Shown piece by piece: positions 1-12,066 of a stretch of DNA of 64,000 nt. Source of the stretch: Nymphaea colorata (Eukaryota; Streptophyta; Magnoliopsida; Nymphaeales; Nymphaeaceae). The translations under genes and the position numbers were made by a program. The notes under the pieces were generated by a model that saw only the letters and a list, made by a program, of their open reading frames with translations, was not told the DNA's origin and did no database searches. Each line of letters opens with the position of its first letter. Position 1 is the first letter of the stretch. The stretch lies in assembly GCF_008831285.2 (NCBI RefSeq), contig NC_045141.1, positions 10,340,106 through 10,404,105 of the forward strand, in the 5' to 3' direction.

Positions 1-230
1 GTTCTGTTTTACACTTAAGTGGATACATTTTATGTATCATCTTATAGCAGAAACCTTGTTTCTATTTTTTGACTAGATAAACTTGGATACTGTTTTAATT
101 TAAAAATTCAACATTATTTATTTAGAAAGATTCAATCTGGATTGGTTATACATGTTTGACTGATTAACTACGATCCATGAGTCTCTATCTTGTGGCAAGA
201 TATCAATTGGTAATAAGTGTGGCATGTTGA

Positions 231-1370
231 ATGAAATTCTATATGTTTTGGCTCTATTGCTTAGGACATATTAAGTATAAGCAGAGTAATACATACAAGA
301 AATGTGCTAAAATGAGCAACAACAAAGTAGAAATTATTCATACAGATGTATGCAGACCGTTTGCCCTAAGTTATATGGGGAAAGGTATTTTGTCACTTTT
401 ATTGACTATTACTGCTAATTTATCTCTATCCTTTATTTGAAAAATTAGAAGTCTATTAAGCTTTGAAAGACTTTAAGTATGAGGTCGAAAAACAAAATGG
501 AGAAGTAATGCAAGTGTCTGATCAGATAGAGGTGGTGAGTACTATGGACGTTGTACTATGATGGGGTAACAATAGGGAACCTTAGCATGTTTTCTCAAGG
601 AAGAAGGCATTGTACCTCAGTGCACTATGTCCGCTAGTGCATATTAGAATGGTACAACTGAAAGAGGAAATCATATGCTTAAAGAAATGGTTCATCCTAT
701 GTTGAATTATTCACCACTCTTTATTGTGTTGTGGAGTGAGGTTTTTAAGGATAGCTGCACACAATTTGAATAATGTACCTGCTAAAGTTGTTTCTAAAAC
801 TCCTTATAGTTATTGGCAGGCAGAAAGCCTCCACTATTATATATGCACGTTTGAAGTTATCCAACAGAAGCCAAATTATATAACCCTCACATAAAGGCTT
901 TTGACCCTATAACAATTAGTAGCTTCTTCATTGGTTAACCAGAAAGGTCAAAAGGTTACATATTTTACTGTTCATGTCATTGACAATAAGATTTGTTATT
1001 CATCTAGATTATGTGGTGCACTTATAGGAGCCCAATGATTTCATAGATGATGATGATCCAATCACCTTTGTGGAAACCATTGAGTGTATGCAATCTGCAC
1101 ATTGGATAGAAGCCATAAAAGAAGAGTTAAACTCTATGGCTAAAACTCAAGTGTGGGACCGTGTCAATCTATCTAAAATAGTCTAACATATGATGCAAAT
1201 AGGTATTTAAGACTGAAAAAACTCTAATGACAAAATTGAGAGGTACAAGGCAACGATGGTTCCTAAAAGGCTTCATTCAAATGGATGGTATTGACTATAA
1301 CGAGACATTTTCAACTAAGAAGTCAATGAATGAAGATTGTTTTACTTTCAAATGGATGTAAACATTAAAT
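231..1370 (+). mobile_element. Decayed Ty1/Copia retrotransposon pol fragment (integrase to reverse transcriptase start)
   Basis: Conceptual translation across several frames gives the usual Copia pol order. There is a pre-integrase/integrase start (IIHTDVCRP near 335-360), the integrase-core signature DRGGEYYG near 525-548, the post-integrase motif DPITISSFFIG followed by PERSKGY near 900-960, a WIEAIKEELNSMAKTQVWD stretch near 1100-1160, and the RT entry motif KGFIQMDGIDYNETFS near 1267-1315. In an intact element these encode integrase and reverse transcriptase for an RNA-copied mobile element. Many stops and frameshifts interrupt the reading frame. RT ends before its catalytic YVDD motif, and no LTR is seen on either side. 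It is an old, inactive remnant, possibly continuing left of the window. The family call is secure; the exact lineage is not. Confidence 0.85.
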
Positions 1371-1424
1371 GGTGATTTACACGAAGATGGGATGGAGAAT
1401 TGTTCTCCTATTAACCGTATCAGC

Positions 1425-1790
1425 GTTTTCAAATATTCATATACTTGGATTCAAACCCAGATTTTAATATGAATGAAAGAAATGTCGTATTCAAATCTGA
1501 ATCCCAAACCAAATTTCAAAATTTGAATCTAATTTGAATCTGATTTTTATATTCATGTCTGAGACTGAATCCAATTTTGGTTGATTTTCATATTGTGAGA
1601 GCATCGAATATAGGATTTTTGTTTAAAACTAAATACGAATTTGAATTCAATTGGATATTTATGTACATCTAAATGTGAATTTAATCAAATATTATTTCTT
1701 AAGTCTGAACTGATCTGATTTCTGAACTAAATATTAAATTTTTTCTTCTTCCAATCTTTTCGAAACAATTCTGTCAGATATCTGATTCAT
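1425..1790. repeat. GATTC/GAATC-rich dispersed repeat (copy G1)
   Basis: This stretch is built of degenerate GAATCTGAATC and TTTGAATC steps. It aligns by eye with 59,540-59,800: the same succession of a 'tattcatatact(t)gg' start, 'agattttaatatgaatga', a run near 'gagagcat' and 'aaaactaaat'. It belongs to the family described for 48,363-48,785. It directly follows the Copia remnant. Confidence 0.5.
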
Positions 1791-1809
1791 GGCCAATATA
1801 TTCATGGCA

Positions 1810-1935
1810 TTTACTCAAACTCAGTAAACCTTGACTTGAGCTCGACTCATTTGCTAAAAGAGTCCATTTCTGGCATATAAACAAGTTCAGTTCAAGTTAA
1901 CATGAACTCAACTCAATTAAACTTGATGAACTCAA
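1810..1935. repeat. GCTCGA/ACTCAA-rich dispersed repeat
   Basis: Short alternating motifs (GACTTGAGCTCGACTC, then GTTCAGTTCAAGTT) resemble a family also seen at 32,385-32,530, 33,895-34,035, 39,150-39,290, 41,640-41,805, 53,650-53,800 and 58,326-58,700. No coding content. Confidence 0.35.
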
Positions 1936-2943
1936 TAAATTTTTTAGGTTTCATATAATCTTTTATATATTTAAAAGCATTACCAATTATTCTTGCTCAA
2001 ATTTTCTATACCACTCCCAATGATGAGCACCTGGAGCCTAATCTTCTAAATGCAAAATTGATTAATTAATAGTATGACTACCATTTCTAACAGATCTTGA
2101 ATTGAAACATAATTTTCTTTCATTAGTAATATGACCACGTTACAATCTCTTAATATGAACTTGTCAATGTTTCCTATTGAAATTAGTATAGATTACAATC
2201 TTAGGGCATGCCATATCTATGCATCGGTCTCTTAAATTTGTTTATAAATGCATATTAAAAAATGTTTTGGTAGAATAATAGCAACCTTAGTGTTTGCTAA
2301 ATGTAAACATAAAATCTCACAAAGGTAAGTAAATAGCTCCAATAAGACATTGTTGTTGATGATGAAAATGAAAATAAAAGTGATACCTAGGTAAAAAATG
2401 AAGGATTTTTTTTATGTGGGTATGGAATTGTACCATTAATGGGGTAAATCAGTTCTAATTGATCAATATATATATATGTATATCGCTATGTTGAGCTTTT
2501 TCTACATTTTTCTATTTAAAAATGCTCATGAACTAACAATTAATAAAAAGACGAATTAGAAGAGGTTACCAACCACAATATGTGGTTGTCATTTTTGCAT
2601 GACCAGCCAATGCGATTATATAGAGTGAGTAATAACTGCTGAAAGTGAAAAAAAAATTAGAATAGGTTACCAACCATAATATGGTTTTGACTGGGATTTC
2701 GTCAGGATAATAGTTTTTTTCTTTTTTTGAGCACACCTTTTACCTTCGCTCATCAAGCCATGCCTGAACAAGATGATGACAACACACATAAGTCACATTT
2801 TGAGCACTCAAGCGCATTTTTGGGGCTTGGAGCCTTCCTGAACGGATGTTGAAATAAAAAATTTCCTTGAAGCCATCATTCATTCATATATAGTGCATGG
2901 TATGTGATATTTTAGGACCAGAGGTGCAATTCTTGTGCCACAT
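1936..2943. other. AT-rich stretch without recognised gene
   Basis: I see no coding motif, tRNA or structured repeat. A pair of diverged copies of 'gaagaggttaccaaccacaatatg' occurs near 2560 and 2660, about 100 bp apart, suggesting a small local duplication. Confidence 0.4.
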
Positions 2944-5490
2944 AGAGCCTTTGTGCTCCAGAACAATAGAAAAGGGCATAAATGAATAAAAAAAGTTCAT
3001 TGTTACTATCCTCAGGTGGACTCTGTTTCACTAAGGAAGAAGATAACCCCAGAGTGCAGAATGTCTTCTTCAGCCAAATCTGCTACTTATTTGTCATCAG
3101 GTGGGGTCAGGTGGACTATGTTTTACTAAAGAAAAAGGGCATAAATGAATTTCTGCAGGGTGTAGTATGAGCAACAAAAGAAAAAAGAAAAAAAGAACTC
3201 ATCCAGGCATCTGCCAGATCAGTAAGAAAACAAGAAAGGAGAAAACTGATCGAAAAAGGAATAAAAAAATGACGTGTCGGATTTCGCCTTAGGACACCCT
3301 CAGAGCAAGAAATGAAGAAGAAACTTGAGGAAGAGAGAGAAAGAAAAATTAATACCGGTTGTTGTTGGGTTTTTACTGCTGCTGCTCAAGCTCTGGTATG
3401 CTCACCGATTGCCACAGATGGCTGGTGACAATAGATGCTTCCAACTGCTCAACGTAAAATCCTCAAAAATAGAAGGGGACAAACAAGATTCAAGAGAGTG
3501 AGGAGAGATAAAATGAGAGAAGGAAATGGAAAAGAAGTTGACAAAGAACCACTTATACCTGTATTGGGAAATTTGATGATGACCCGTTGTTTTGTACACA
3601 ATTCCAGTGAAGAACCTTTTATTTTTTTCAATTATTAACATGCAATCTTTTGGGTTTCAGTAGAGGTCAGGTTGACCCGTTCTTTATAAGAAATTAAATG
3701 CAGGACTTAATCAAGGAAGACTTTAGTTGCGTAGAGTAAAGTAAAGATGATTTGTTCATAATCCCTTATAGATGCAGCTGCGGCTTGAGTAACAGATCCT
3801 GCTCCTCCATCAAAAATTTCTTCACAATGTAACAATTGCATTATAGAATGTAGCTGCATGTGTATACATCAATCATACAGATCTATCTCACTTACAAAAA
3901 GTCCAGTAGAAGCCGTACATTGGATTTAAAAACAGTTTAACCTTGGTTTTTTTTTTTTAAATTAAACCGTAAAAAAGGTAACGTATATATGTCTTCCCAG
4001 CCACTATGTGTGATCTCAATGTATTTAAATCTAAGAAAACACACCAATACTGTTTTCAATGTTTATAAAGACTGCTCCAAAAATTAAATGAGAAAAATAA
4101 GAAGCAACTCCTTTTGAAAAACACCAAATGTCCAACTTTTCCTTCTATTTTTCAAACAAACGCTTGATCTCATCAAAAGTATTAAAGTAGTCATCCAAAT
4201 GATGAAATTATCCCATCAAATTGAAAATATTATCAAGAAAATAGAATTTGAAAGGAAAAACTGCTAATTAATGGCTCTGGTACAAACTCCAAAGTTATCT
4301 AGATCAAGATTGTGGGGATAAGTTTAAGTAGAAAGATGTAACTCACTAATAGCTATATATATGTAAAAGGTATTCTGAACTGGCAACCAATATGAGCTAT
4401 TAAGTTGAACCAAGTTGAAGAGTATGTGCTCAAAAATGTCAATGACTGATATATATAAAAATGTATCTCAGGGTTTTTGATGTTGCAACATGCAGGATTG
4501 ATTATGGAATTCTGCCCATAAGGCGAAGACTTTTGTGGAGACATCTCAAAGATAAAAATTAAGGATGTAGAAGATATAGTTATCAGAATCATTCATGAAC
4601 ACCGAAACTGAGGACATTTTTCCTTTCTTAACTAAAATTAATTTTAAGACTGCTACTTGGATAAAAATAAAACAAAAGAATTAGTCTACATGTAAAAGTT
4701 GGCCAAAGAATGAGCAAACATGTAAAACTAATCCGAAGGTGGATATAAAAACCACCCAAAAGGAGAATATAAGTTTGTAGATCATTGTATGAAACCTGGG
4801 AACATCCTGAATGGTGAAATTGATTTCCTTTTCTTTTTGTTGGCAATGTTGTGATTCGATTGAAGGTGTCGTGATTTATTGATATATATATTCACATTTT
4901 GATAGAGGGAAAATGTAATGGCAAAAGCAACAAAATACGTTACTTTTCAGGGTTGATTTCATCTTTCCAACAATGTCTTTCCTCCTTAAACAAAAATGTG
5001 GCTGCATTTTCCCCAAGTACAATGACTTGTAAGGAATGGATGTCGCGAGACATATCTTTGATTGAATGGAACTGGAACTTACTCGATGAGAGGTGCGCAT
5101 CCTTATCTATACTGGTTATTTAGTGGCTGGTATATGTGCCCTACAGCGGTGATTTTGTCGCCGCTAAATCCATGTGTACCAGTGATGTTTAACGTCGCTT
5201 CAAGTCTTCACCACTATAGACCTGCAACGGTAGTTTTTGCCACTGTATATCTTGCTCTAACCAGTATTGGAGACAATGAGAGCCCGCCCGCTTCAGCTGC
5301 ATGCTTATCTTATCGCTCAAGTGTCCCTCCCTCTTTGTTTTATGATTAACACTTGTAACTTTTCCACAAGTTAGCTATTTTTTTGTTTTCATTTACTTTT
5401 CCATCAACAATATGGTAGAATTTAACTAATGTTGGATTTAACAAAGGTTCTATGTCAAATTAAACCATGTCAAGTTTAATGAATTTATTT
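2944..5490 (+). repeat. Family A long repeat, copy A1 (CACTA-like, non-autonomous)
   Basis: The whole segment is a diverged direct copy of 12,067-14,905, and its last ~700 bp also match 17,380-18,320. Shared landmarks are 'tttcaccaaggaa', 'gccaaatctgcta', 'caggtggggtcag', the stretch with 'gattcaagagagtgagga', 'ttgtacacaattc', 'gaatgtagctgcatgtgta' and 'aaccatgtcaa'. The open frames inside are not conserved between copies, so I do not call genes. The 3' portion has subterminal repeats like those of CACTA elements. No transposase is visible, which fits a non-autonomous or decayed derivative. Confidence 0.55.
5118..5280 (+). repeat. CACTA-like subterminal repeat array in A1
   Basis: Short alternating units of the type 'accagtgat..tttaacgtcgc', 'ctacagcggtgattttgtcgccgctaa' and 'cactatagacctgcaacggta' occur in succession. 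Such arrays of ACCGGTG/GCCGCTA units in both orientations are typical of En/Spm (CACTA) element ends, where transposase binds. The terminal CACTA pentamer itself was not located, so the class assignment is by resemblance. Confidence 0.45.
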
Positions 5491-5932
5491 TACTTCTAAC
5501 GGCTCGATGATGAAGTGCCTCGCAAGTGTGTTGCTTAAATAAATGAAAGTATTGCTTTTCTTTCGTCCGCCTTACTTACAAGTTATTAAATATTTCACAA
5601 GCTTTGATGGAAAATAGTTGGTAATAACTAAATTAATTTTCTGTCAGCACGCAAACTAGCAGACAGTTTTATCCTTCATTTCTGATTTTGACATGAGATA
5701 ATAATGCTTTTTGCTTCCTTCTCTTTTCTTTAAATTTTTGACATAATCTTTGTGGGCATTATATGCTAAAACTTATGCGTAACAACTTGTTGCTTTTCTA
5801 GTTCTCGCTTCACATAAATGAAATAGGGCAACCCTTTAACATTTGACATGCACAAAATGGTAATAATACTAAGTCTATGATGATAACTCAAATGCAAGCA
5901 ACCAATCAATACTAAAATAACATGACATTTAC

Positions 5933-6011
5933 CTCGAGTAGAGAATAAAAGACTTGACGTAATTAGGCCTTTGCCGTGGGGCTTGAAATACACTCTAACA
6001 AGCCCCATTGC
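5933..6011 (-). CDS. Candidate coding exon, unidentified gene (minus strand)
   Basis: A 79-nt open stretch reads AMGLVRVYFKPHGKGLI followed by TSSLLFSTR. It is bounded by an AG at its 5' side and a good donor (CTCGAG then GTAAAT) at its 3' side. I do not recognise the protein. It may belong with the candidate exons at 6159-6238 and 7117-7226 on the same strand. A short open stretch like this can arise by chance. Confidence 0.2.
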
Positions 6012-6158
6012 CTCTTACATCTTAAAAAGCAACATATCTAAAAAGAGCTGCAACAAAAAGATAGCAACTAATTTATGACTGTGACAAAGAACACCTTTCT
6101 CATGGAGAACATCAAACAACAATCGACAATTGGACATTTTAAAAACCGATACAAATAC

Positions 6159-6238
6159 CTCCAAGTTGTAACTGGTTCAGTAGTTTGTCAAAATCATCAA
6201 TATCAATAAATGCTGATTTTGTTGTAGACATAGGCTCC
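6159..6238 (-). CDS. Candidate coding exon, unidentified gene (minus strand)
   Basis: An 80-nt stretch starts after an AG and ends at a GGAG/GTATTT donor. In one frame it reads MSTTKSAFIDIDDFDKLLNQ followed by LQLGG, an acidic, helix-prone segment without stops. Its phase does not join directly to the exon at 7117-7226, so either an exon between them is missed or the two are not one gene. No family recognised. Confidence 0.2.
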
Positions 6239-7116
6239 CTTCATGTATTTTAGATTCCCTCCGTGGACATCAATAAAATTGCCAACAGTCACATGAAGAC
6301 AAAAAAAATGTATTTTAAAGACTTACCACAACTACAACATGTTTAACAGTTCTCTTCACTTTTATAAATTGTTCGAATATATTAAAGGACTACTGAAAGA
6401 ACCAACAAAAAAAAGGAACATGTATCTACCAACATTATGGATCTTATAGAGATTTTAATAACAAAGTTTCTTATATGTACAAGTTAAAGTCACACTGCTG
6501 TTAGAATAGATTCCACCAGTCCTTCTTTTTGAAATACATTAGCAATGAAAATAAAAAGCATAGTCAAGGAGGGATTTCCTTTTCTTTAAGTCCATATACA
6601 ATTCCATGGTTTATGGCATATTATCAAGGAAGGTTGAAACAAAAAATACCTTGCCAAAACCAACAACCAATGGTCTTTAATCAACCTAAAACACTGAATT
6701 ATAGCAATAGTAAGTTTAAGATTTATCCTATCCTAAAAATCCACGTTGAAGTAACATACCAACTTGACAATATTGAGTTAACGTTCTATACATGTTTTTC
6801 TATGTGTCCATGATCGTTTGGCTGAGCTTGGCCATGCATTGGTTTTAGGGATTCATACTGAGCTAAATGAGTATAACAATTCCAATCTAGTCAAGCAACT
6901 AATGTAATAAGTGAAGACAGGGGTTGTCTAAATGAAAATAACATTTTCTCTCCAAAATAAGAGATAATAAGCTTAATGTATGAACATAATGTCCATGCTC
7001 TCATGTGATATACTTTTTTAGTACACTAGAAACATGAAGTATAAATCCAAGAATAATATTGAAAAGCAATAAAACTACTCATGAGCACTAAAATGAAACT
7101 GAAAAGAGAAATGAAC

Positions 7117-7226
7117 CTCATCAGAAACTACACATTGAAGCCGTGGATCTGATGTTGTTAGATCAATTAGCAGTTTGTCATCATTTGAAGTCAAGAGTTC
7201 CAAACCATGAGGTTCAAAACAAAGAG
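7117..7226 (-). CDS. Candidate coding exon, unidentified gene (minus strand)
   Basis: A 110-nt stretch with an AG acceptor at 7228-7227 and a GATGAG/GTTCAT donor. It encodes LCFEPHGLELLTSNDDKLL then IDLTTSDPRLQCVVSDE. It begins in phase 1 and ends in phase 0. The composition looks like real coding sequence (charged, with a DPRLQC turn), and an in-frame stop lies just upstream of the acceptor, as expected outside an exon. I cannot assign a family. Together with 5933-6238 it suggests a minus-strand gene or gene fragment between repeat copies A1 and A2. Confidence 0.3.
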
Positions 7227-7702
7227 CTGGTCATTACAGTGACCAAGAATGCTGTTACTTCATATTGTTAGAGATTCATAAGCTCACATTCGAGTCCGCA
7301 AAAGTAGATACTTCAGAGAACATTGAGAAATAGATAGATTGCAAAATATAGATAAAGATGGAAAATCCCTTGTTGCTCTTCAACCTAGCAAATAGACACT
7401 CAATAAGAGATGGGTGCTCCATAAGCATATTTGTGTGTGTCTCTGTGTGTGTATACATAGATACATACTTATATCTGTATATATTTTATAATTTTATTCC
7501 CTTAGGTTCATCAACATAAAGATTGCTGTTGATCTGCAAGTACTTTATGGAAGAAGACATACACAAATTTTACTAAATGATCAGTAATATTAACAACAAA
7601 TTATTAACTGGAAATGTGCTTTTCATTTTTATTAATTGCCATATGTTCAATTCTGCTAAATGAATATCGACATAAAGAAGTTATATACACACATAGCCAT
7701 GC

Positions 7703-7758
7703 ATCTCTCTCTCTCTCTCTCTCTCTCGCTATATATATATATATATATACATACATAC

Positions 7759-7795
<37 letters not shown>

Positions 7796-7797
7796 TG
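7703..7797. repeat. Compound microsatellite (CT)n(TA)n
   Basis: About 25 bp of CT repeats followed by about 70 bp of TA/CATA repeats. Simple sequence, no coding meaning. Confidence 0.95.
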
Positions 7798-7814
7798 TAG
7801 ATTATAACAACCAA

Positions 7815-7840
7815 GCATCTGTTCCAAGAGGAACAGATGC
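7815..7840. other. Perfect 11-bp hairpin
   Basis: GCATCTGTTCC (7815-7825) is the exact reverse complement of GGAACAGATGC (7830-7840), with loop AAGA. It lies right after the TA microsatellite. Function unknown. Confidence 0.7.
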
Positions 7841-8119
7841 ACCTGGCTGCAAGAACATTTGAACAAGATGTTTCTGTTCATGCTGCACATGGAATAGGAA
7901 CCAGACGCAATTATGGCGACAGTTCTTATTCTAGAACAATTATGCCAAGGGTAACACCAAAATAAATGCCCTCACGGTCACTTTGAGCAAGATAGTCAGA
8001 AGACTTAGAACTAAAGTCTTAATAAACTTATATGCATACCCTATATTACATCCCAGAACACAAAAGTCAGATTCCTTTAGGTCTAACGCCTTCTCTCACG
8101 CTACAGGGAACAAGCAGAA

Positions 8120-8148
8120 GGCTTATGCTTTAGCAAGCAGCATAAGCC
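8120..8148. other. Perfect 10-bp hairpin
   Basis: GGCTTATGCT (8120-8129) pairs exactly with AGCATAAGCC (8139-8148) across a 9-nt loop. Function unknown. Confidence 0.65.
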
Positions 8149-8328
8149 AAAAAGTTGGCTACTTTACCCATCCCTATTTGCTCAAATAACAGGAAACATA
8201 GAAGGAAAATGATTGAAACCTTTCAAGCACAAGGACATACAGAGAATCAACATATCATGCATGACCACTTGACTATATGTAGCTTTGAAGAGATTTTGGC
8301 AAGTCAATCCGTATCATGCAGGAGCAAA

Positions 8329-9026
8329 CATGTGTGTGTAGTATCTCAATCACACCTGAAGATTGTAGTAACCTGAATGAAATCAGGGCCTACGTGCTAA
8401 AAATAATGATAATAAATTATATTCCAATAAAGACTAATGTACTTCTCTTCAAGTGCATTAATCCTTAAAAAGAAATTTAAGATTTTCAGTCTGACATGAC
8501 TCAGGTCCAACTGAAAGTGCAAAATATAGTGTTCTGTGTTTGAATGAGAGTGCCAAACAGAGTTTAATTTTTACCCTAAATTAAGGATTCAAGTTTAATC
8601 TTAAACTTAGATTGGAATTCTTCTGAACTCGTTAAAATGAAAATATAAACATGAAAGGCTATGGCCAAATTCTGGGCACAGCCTAAATTGATCTTGGTCT
8701 TCAGGGAAGGGAAAATTTGAAAATAGAAATCTAGAACAGATGCATGGACAGCAAAGAATATTCTCATTAATAAAAGTGGAGATATAGAAGCTACATAATA
8801 ACTAAAAAGAGTAAAAGCTTCATAATCAGTCTATCGTCTCCTCATATTCCTTTCTATTGGTGGGGAAAGAGCACGAAAAAAAAGAGGATGGGGTGTTGGA
8901 TAACCAATCATTGTAGCCTAAGTGAATTGTATGGAATGGTTAAGCCTTGGCCAATACCCGAATTGAGTGTAACCATTCAGCACCTGTGGCAGTGGACAGC
9001 ATTGGTGGTAATGACTGGATTAAACA
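8329..9026 (+). repeat. Tandem duplication, unit 1 (~696 bp)
   Basis: From 'gtgtagtatctcaatcacac' onward this unit matches 9027-9700 throughout, with many substitutions and small indels. Shared landmarks are 'ttctcttcaagtgcattaat', 'gggtgttggataaccaatca' and 'aagccttggcca'. The offset at the start is 696 bp. No conserved reading frame is apparent, so it is probably intronic or intergenic. Confidence 0.85.
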
Positions 9027-9700
9027 TGATTGTGTAGTATCTCAATCACACCTAAAGATTGCAGTAACCTTAATCAAATGAGGGCCTATGTGCCAAAAAT
9101 ATAATAAAAAAATTATATTCAATAAAAACTGATGTATTTCTCTTCAAGTGCATTAATCCTTAAAAATAAATTCAAGATTTTCAGTTTGGCATAACTCAGG
9201 ACCCAGTGTGTTTGAATGAGAGCACAGACCGGAGTTTAATTTTTACTGTATCTTAAGTATTCAAGCCAAGCTTAATCTTTAACTCAGATTAGATTTCTTC
9301 TGAACTCGTTAAAAGGAAAATAGAAATATGAAAGACTATGGCCAAATTATGGGGACAGCCTAAATTAATCTCAGTCTTCAATGGAGGGGAAATTCGAAAA
9401 TAGAAATGTAGAAGAGATGCCTGGACAGCAAAGAATATTCTCATTAATAGAAGTGGGGATGTAGAACCTACAAAATAACTAAAAAGAGTAAAATCTTCAT
9501 AATAAGTCTATCCTCTCCTCGCATTCTTTTCTATTGGTGGAGAAAGAGCATGAAAAAAAGAGAGGGCAGGGTGTTGGATAACCAATCACTGTAGCCTGAG
9601 TGAATTGTATGGAACGGTTAAGCCTTGGCCAACACCATAATCAAGTGTAACCATTTGGCACCTGTGGCTGAGGCCAGGTTTGGCGGTGATGGCTGGAGAA
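9027..9700 (+). repeat. Tandem duplication, unit 2
   Basis: Second unit of the direct tandem pair. Homology fades after 'ggtgatggctgga' near 9700. The divergence from unit 1 shows the duplication is not recent. Confidence 0.85.
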
Positions 9701-12066
9701 GGGACCAGGGTTGAGTAGCTCTGGTTCACCTAAATGAGCCCACAAAATTTGGCATCTGATTTTGATGATAAAAAGGCATTGGGTAATTATGGTTGGCAAT
9801 GTTTGGTAGAAAAAGATCAAACGAAAGGAAAGAGAGGAGGGAGGGAAGGGGTGGAAGCTTCACATTTGTACAAATAAATTTATTGCAAGATATGGAAATT
9901 GCATGTCAAATGAATGCCAACCAACCATCTCTATACCATATTTACAACCGCTTCCCAAAAAGTCTAATAAAATGGGGAAGATAAAAGAGCTGATGTGCCC
10001 ATGCCCATGGAAACTAGATCAACCAAATCCTAGACAATCAAAAGAAGAAAAAGAAGCGAAGAACCAGAATACCTCATCTTCCTAACCCCTGTATCTTCAA
10101 CCCAAGCCTGACAAAACAAAAAGAGAAAGAACCAATCCACATTAGTCACATCATCCAAACATGAGATTCTGCATTTTTAGCTGAGGCAACAAAAAATCAA
10201 ACAAAAAAAAAAACCACAATTGAAACAACTGAAAAGATGAAGGAAACCGTACGTTCCTTCTGTCACATGTGACAATCAAGCAAATCAACAAAACATGAGA
10301 AATCCAGACATTAATCCACAGAATTAATGCTGGAGCTAATGAATATGTTGGGCAAAATCTGAGGGTCAAAGTGAAACAAAGACATTAATCCACAAAAGAA
10401 AACAACTAACATGCAGCCACCTTAAACAAAAATTTCAAAGAAAAAGCCCATATCCCCCTTAATATGCGGCCAGATTTCTCAAGCTCTTCCTTTGCCTGCT
10501 ACCAATTGTTGGTCACCTGTGCATCCCCTAATTCTCGCGCTCACCCAATTGAGCCGACTGCAAACAGATTACATTTCATGGCCAAGTTAAGAGTGAGACC
10601 TGCCAGATTCTAATTAATTTTTAATATTTCTTGAAATTTTTATTAACCATATATTTTCTCTTATTTTCGACAAATACTCAAAAACCAAACTCCTATTCGA
10701 TCCGAGCGAACCAGCAATTCAGCGATTGCTGTAAGCAAAGGAGATGAACAACAACATGACGATGGCGAGGTGAGCAACCAGCAAACTGAGCAAGGAGAAA
10801 TGCCAGAAAACGAGCAACAAAGCAGGTGAATCATGGATTTTTTCATGAAGCAGAAAAATTTGGGAAGCAATGACAGAGTTGAGGAACCTTTCTTCTTCTT
10901 CACCTCTTCTATCAGCGACAATCGGTCGATTGTGATGGATGCTTGACATCAGTGCATGCTGCAATGGCAAGGGACGCAGGGATGAGTGGAAGGTGGATTT
11001 TCGCCAGAAAGGGGGCGAGGGATTGGCTTTATTGTCACAAGTAACACATCTTTTTGACGTTGAGATTTAGGAAAGGATCTACAAACCGATCCTAATGGCT
11101 CGATCCTAAATCCAGTTTCCAACATTTGTTGTGAGTACTCACCGGTGGAAATCATGATGGGTCGGGAGGGAGACAAAAAGACATAATATAGAGGTAGAGA
11201 GAGAGGCAATGCATTAGAGGTGATTTGGTCTAAGTCCCTAAAAGGCAAGAAGGAAGTTGATATGGAAAAGCAATCAACACACACGAGGGTAGCACGAGAG
11301 AAATCCAACCGACATAATCTGCCTTTTTAAGACATTATGTCCAAACAAGAATCTGAAGCCTCCAATTGATGTGGTTATAGAAAACTGAAGGGGCTTGTAA
11401 AAAGAAAGACGTCGCAGTGAGACGACAATCTTTTGTTGTTTAAAAGAATGGGGAAATCCTAGACTTACATTACACTTCTGCAACTTAACTGGTGGGTTTG
11501 AGGGGAGAAAGAGAAAGAGAGAGAAAAAAGGTGGAAAAGGTTATCGCGCAACTGTGGTTCAAACAAAATATGCAAATGGCTTGGGTGGGAAAACTCATTC
11601 ATTGTCCGGACCAAATGTAGAGGTTATTCACTACGGTTCTCATCCTAAAGTATTGGGTCGTAGGGCATAAACAAAAATATTGTAGTTACAGTGTGCAAGC
11701 ATGAATTGTATTTGTACATGCCTGCAGTTGAGACACTATGTCTTGTTTAGATAGTCTATCAAAACTGGGTTCTGAAATGCAATAATATATTCTGTTGTGA
11801 CCATCATGAAATATACATATGTGACATTATGCATAGTATCTTAATATGGATGATGGTAAACATACTTATGCCCATATTATCGTAAAACCAATCCATACAA
11901 TGATATTCTTGCTTTTAATTTTTCTAAGTGTTTATCACGTCGTTGTAAACACTATTTTATTTGACCTATGTCTTAAAACAAATCCTACAATTGTGTAAGC
12001 AAATATAATAGGACTCAATTAGAGAGCTCGGAGTGCCTTGTAATACTGCATGTACACCGACTACAA
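9701..12066. other. Stretch without a supported gene
   Basis: Mixed-composition DNA with several open frames on both strands (largest about 120 codons, minus strand, near 10,949-11,308). None resembles a known family. A 35-nt piece at 10,073-10,107 (minus) has splice-like borders but is too short to trust. Confidence 0.35.

Noticed and set aside
7703-7797. Simple repeat considered as a possible CRISPR-like or regulatory array
   Set aside because: Pure dinucleotide slippage; no spacer structure, and CRISPR is not expected in a plant genome.
7807-7944. Plus-strand open stretch EEQMHLAARTFEQDVSV ... SYSRTIMPR with a GTAACA donor
   Set aside because: About 50 codons without stop can occur by chance, no acceptor other than within the microsatellite edge, and no homology recognised.
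10073-10107. 35-nt minus-strand exon-like piece (AG ... GATGAG/GTATTC)
   Set aside because: Too short, and not connected in phase to any other exon.
10661-10970. Overlapping minus-strand frames, one with a hydrophobic LLVFWHFSLLSLLV stretch
   Set aside because: Resembles a first exon, but no splice context or homology could be established.
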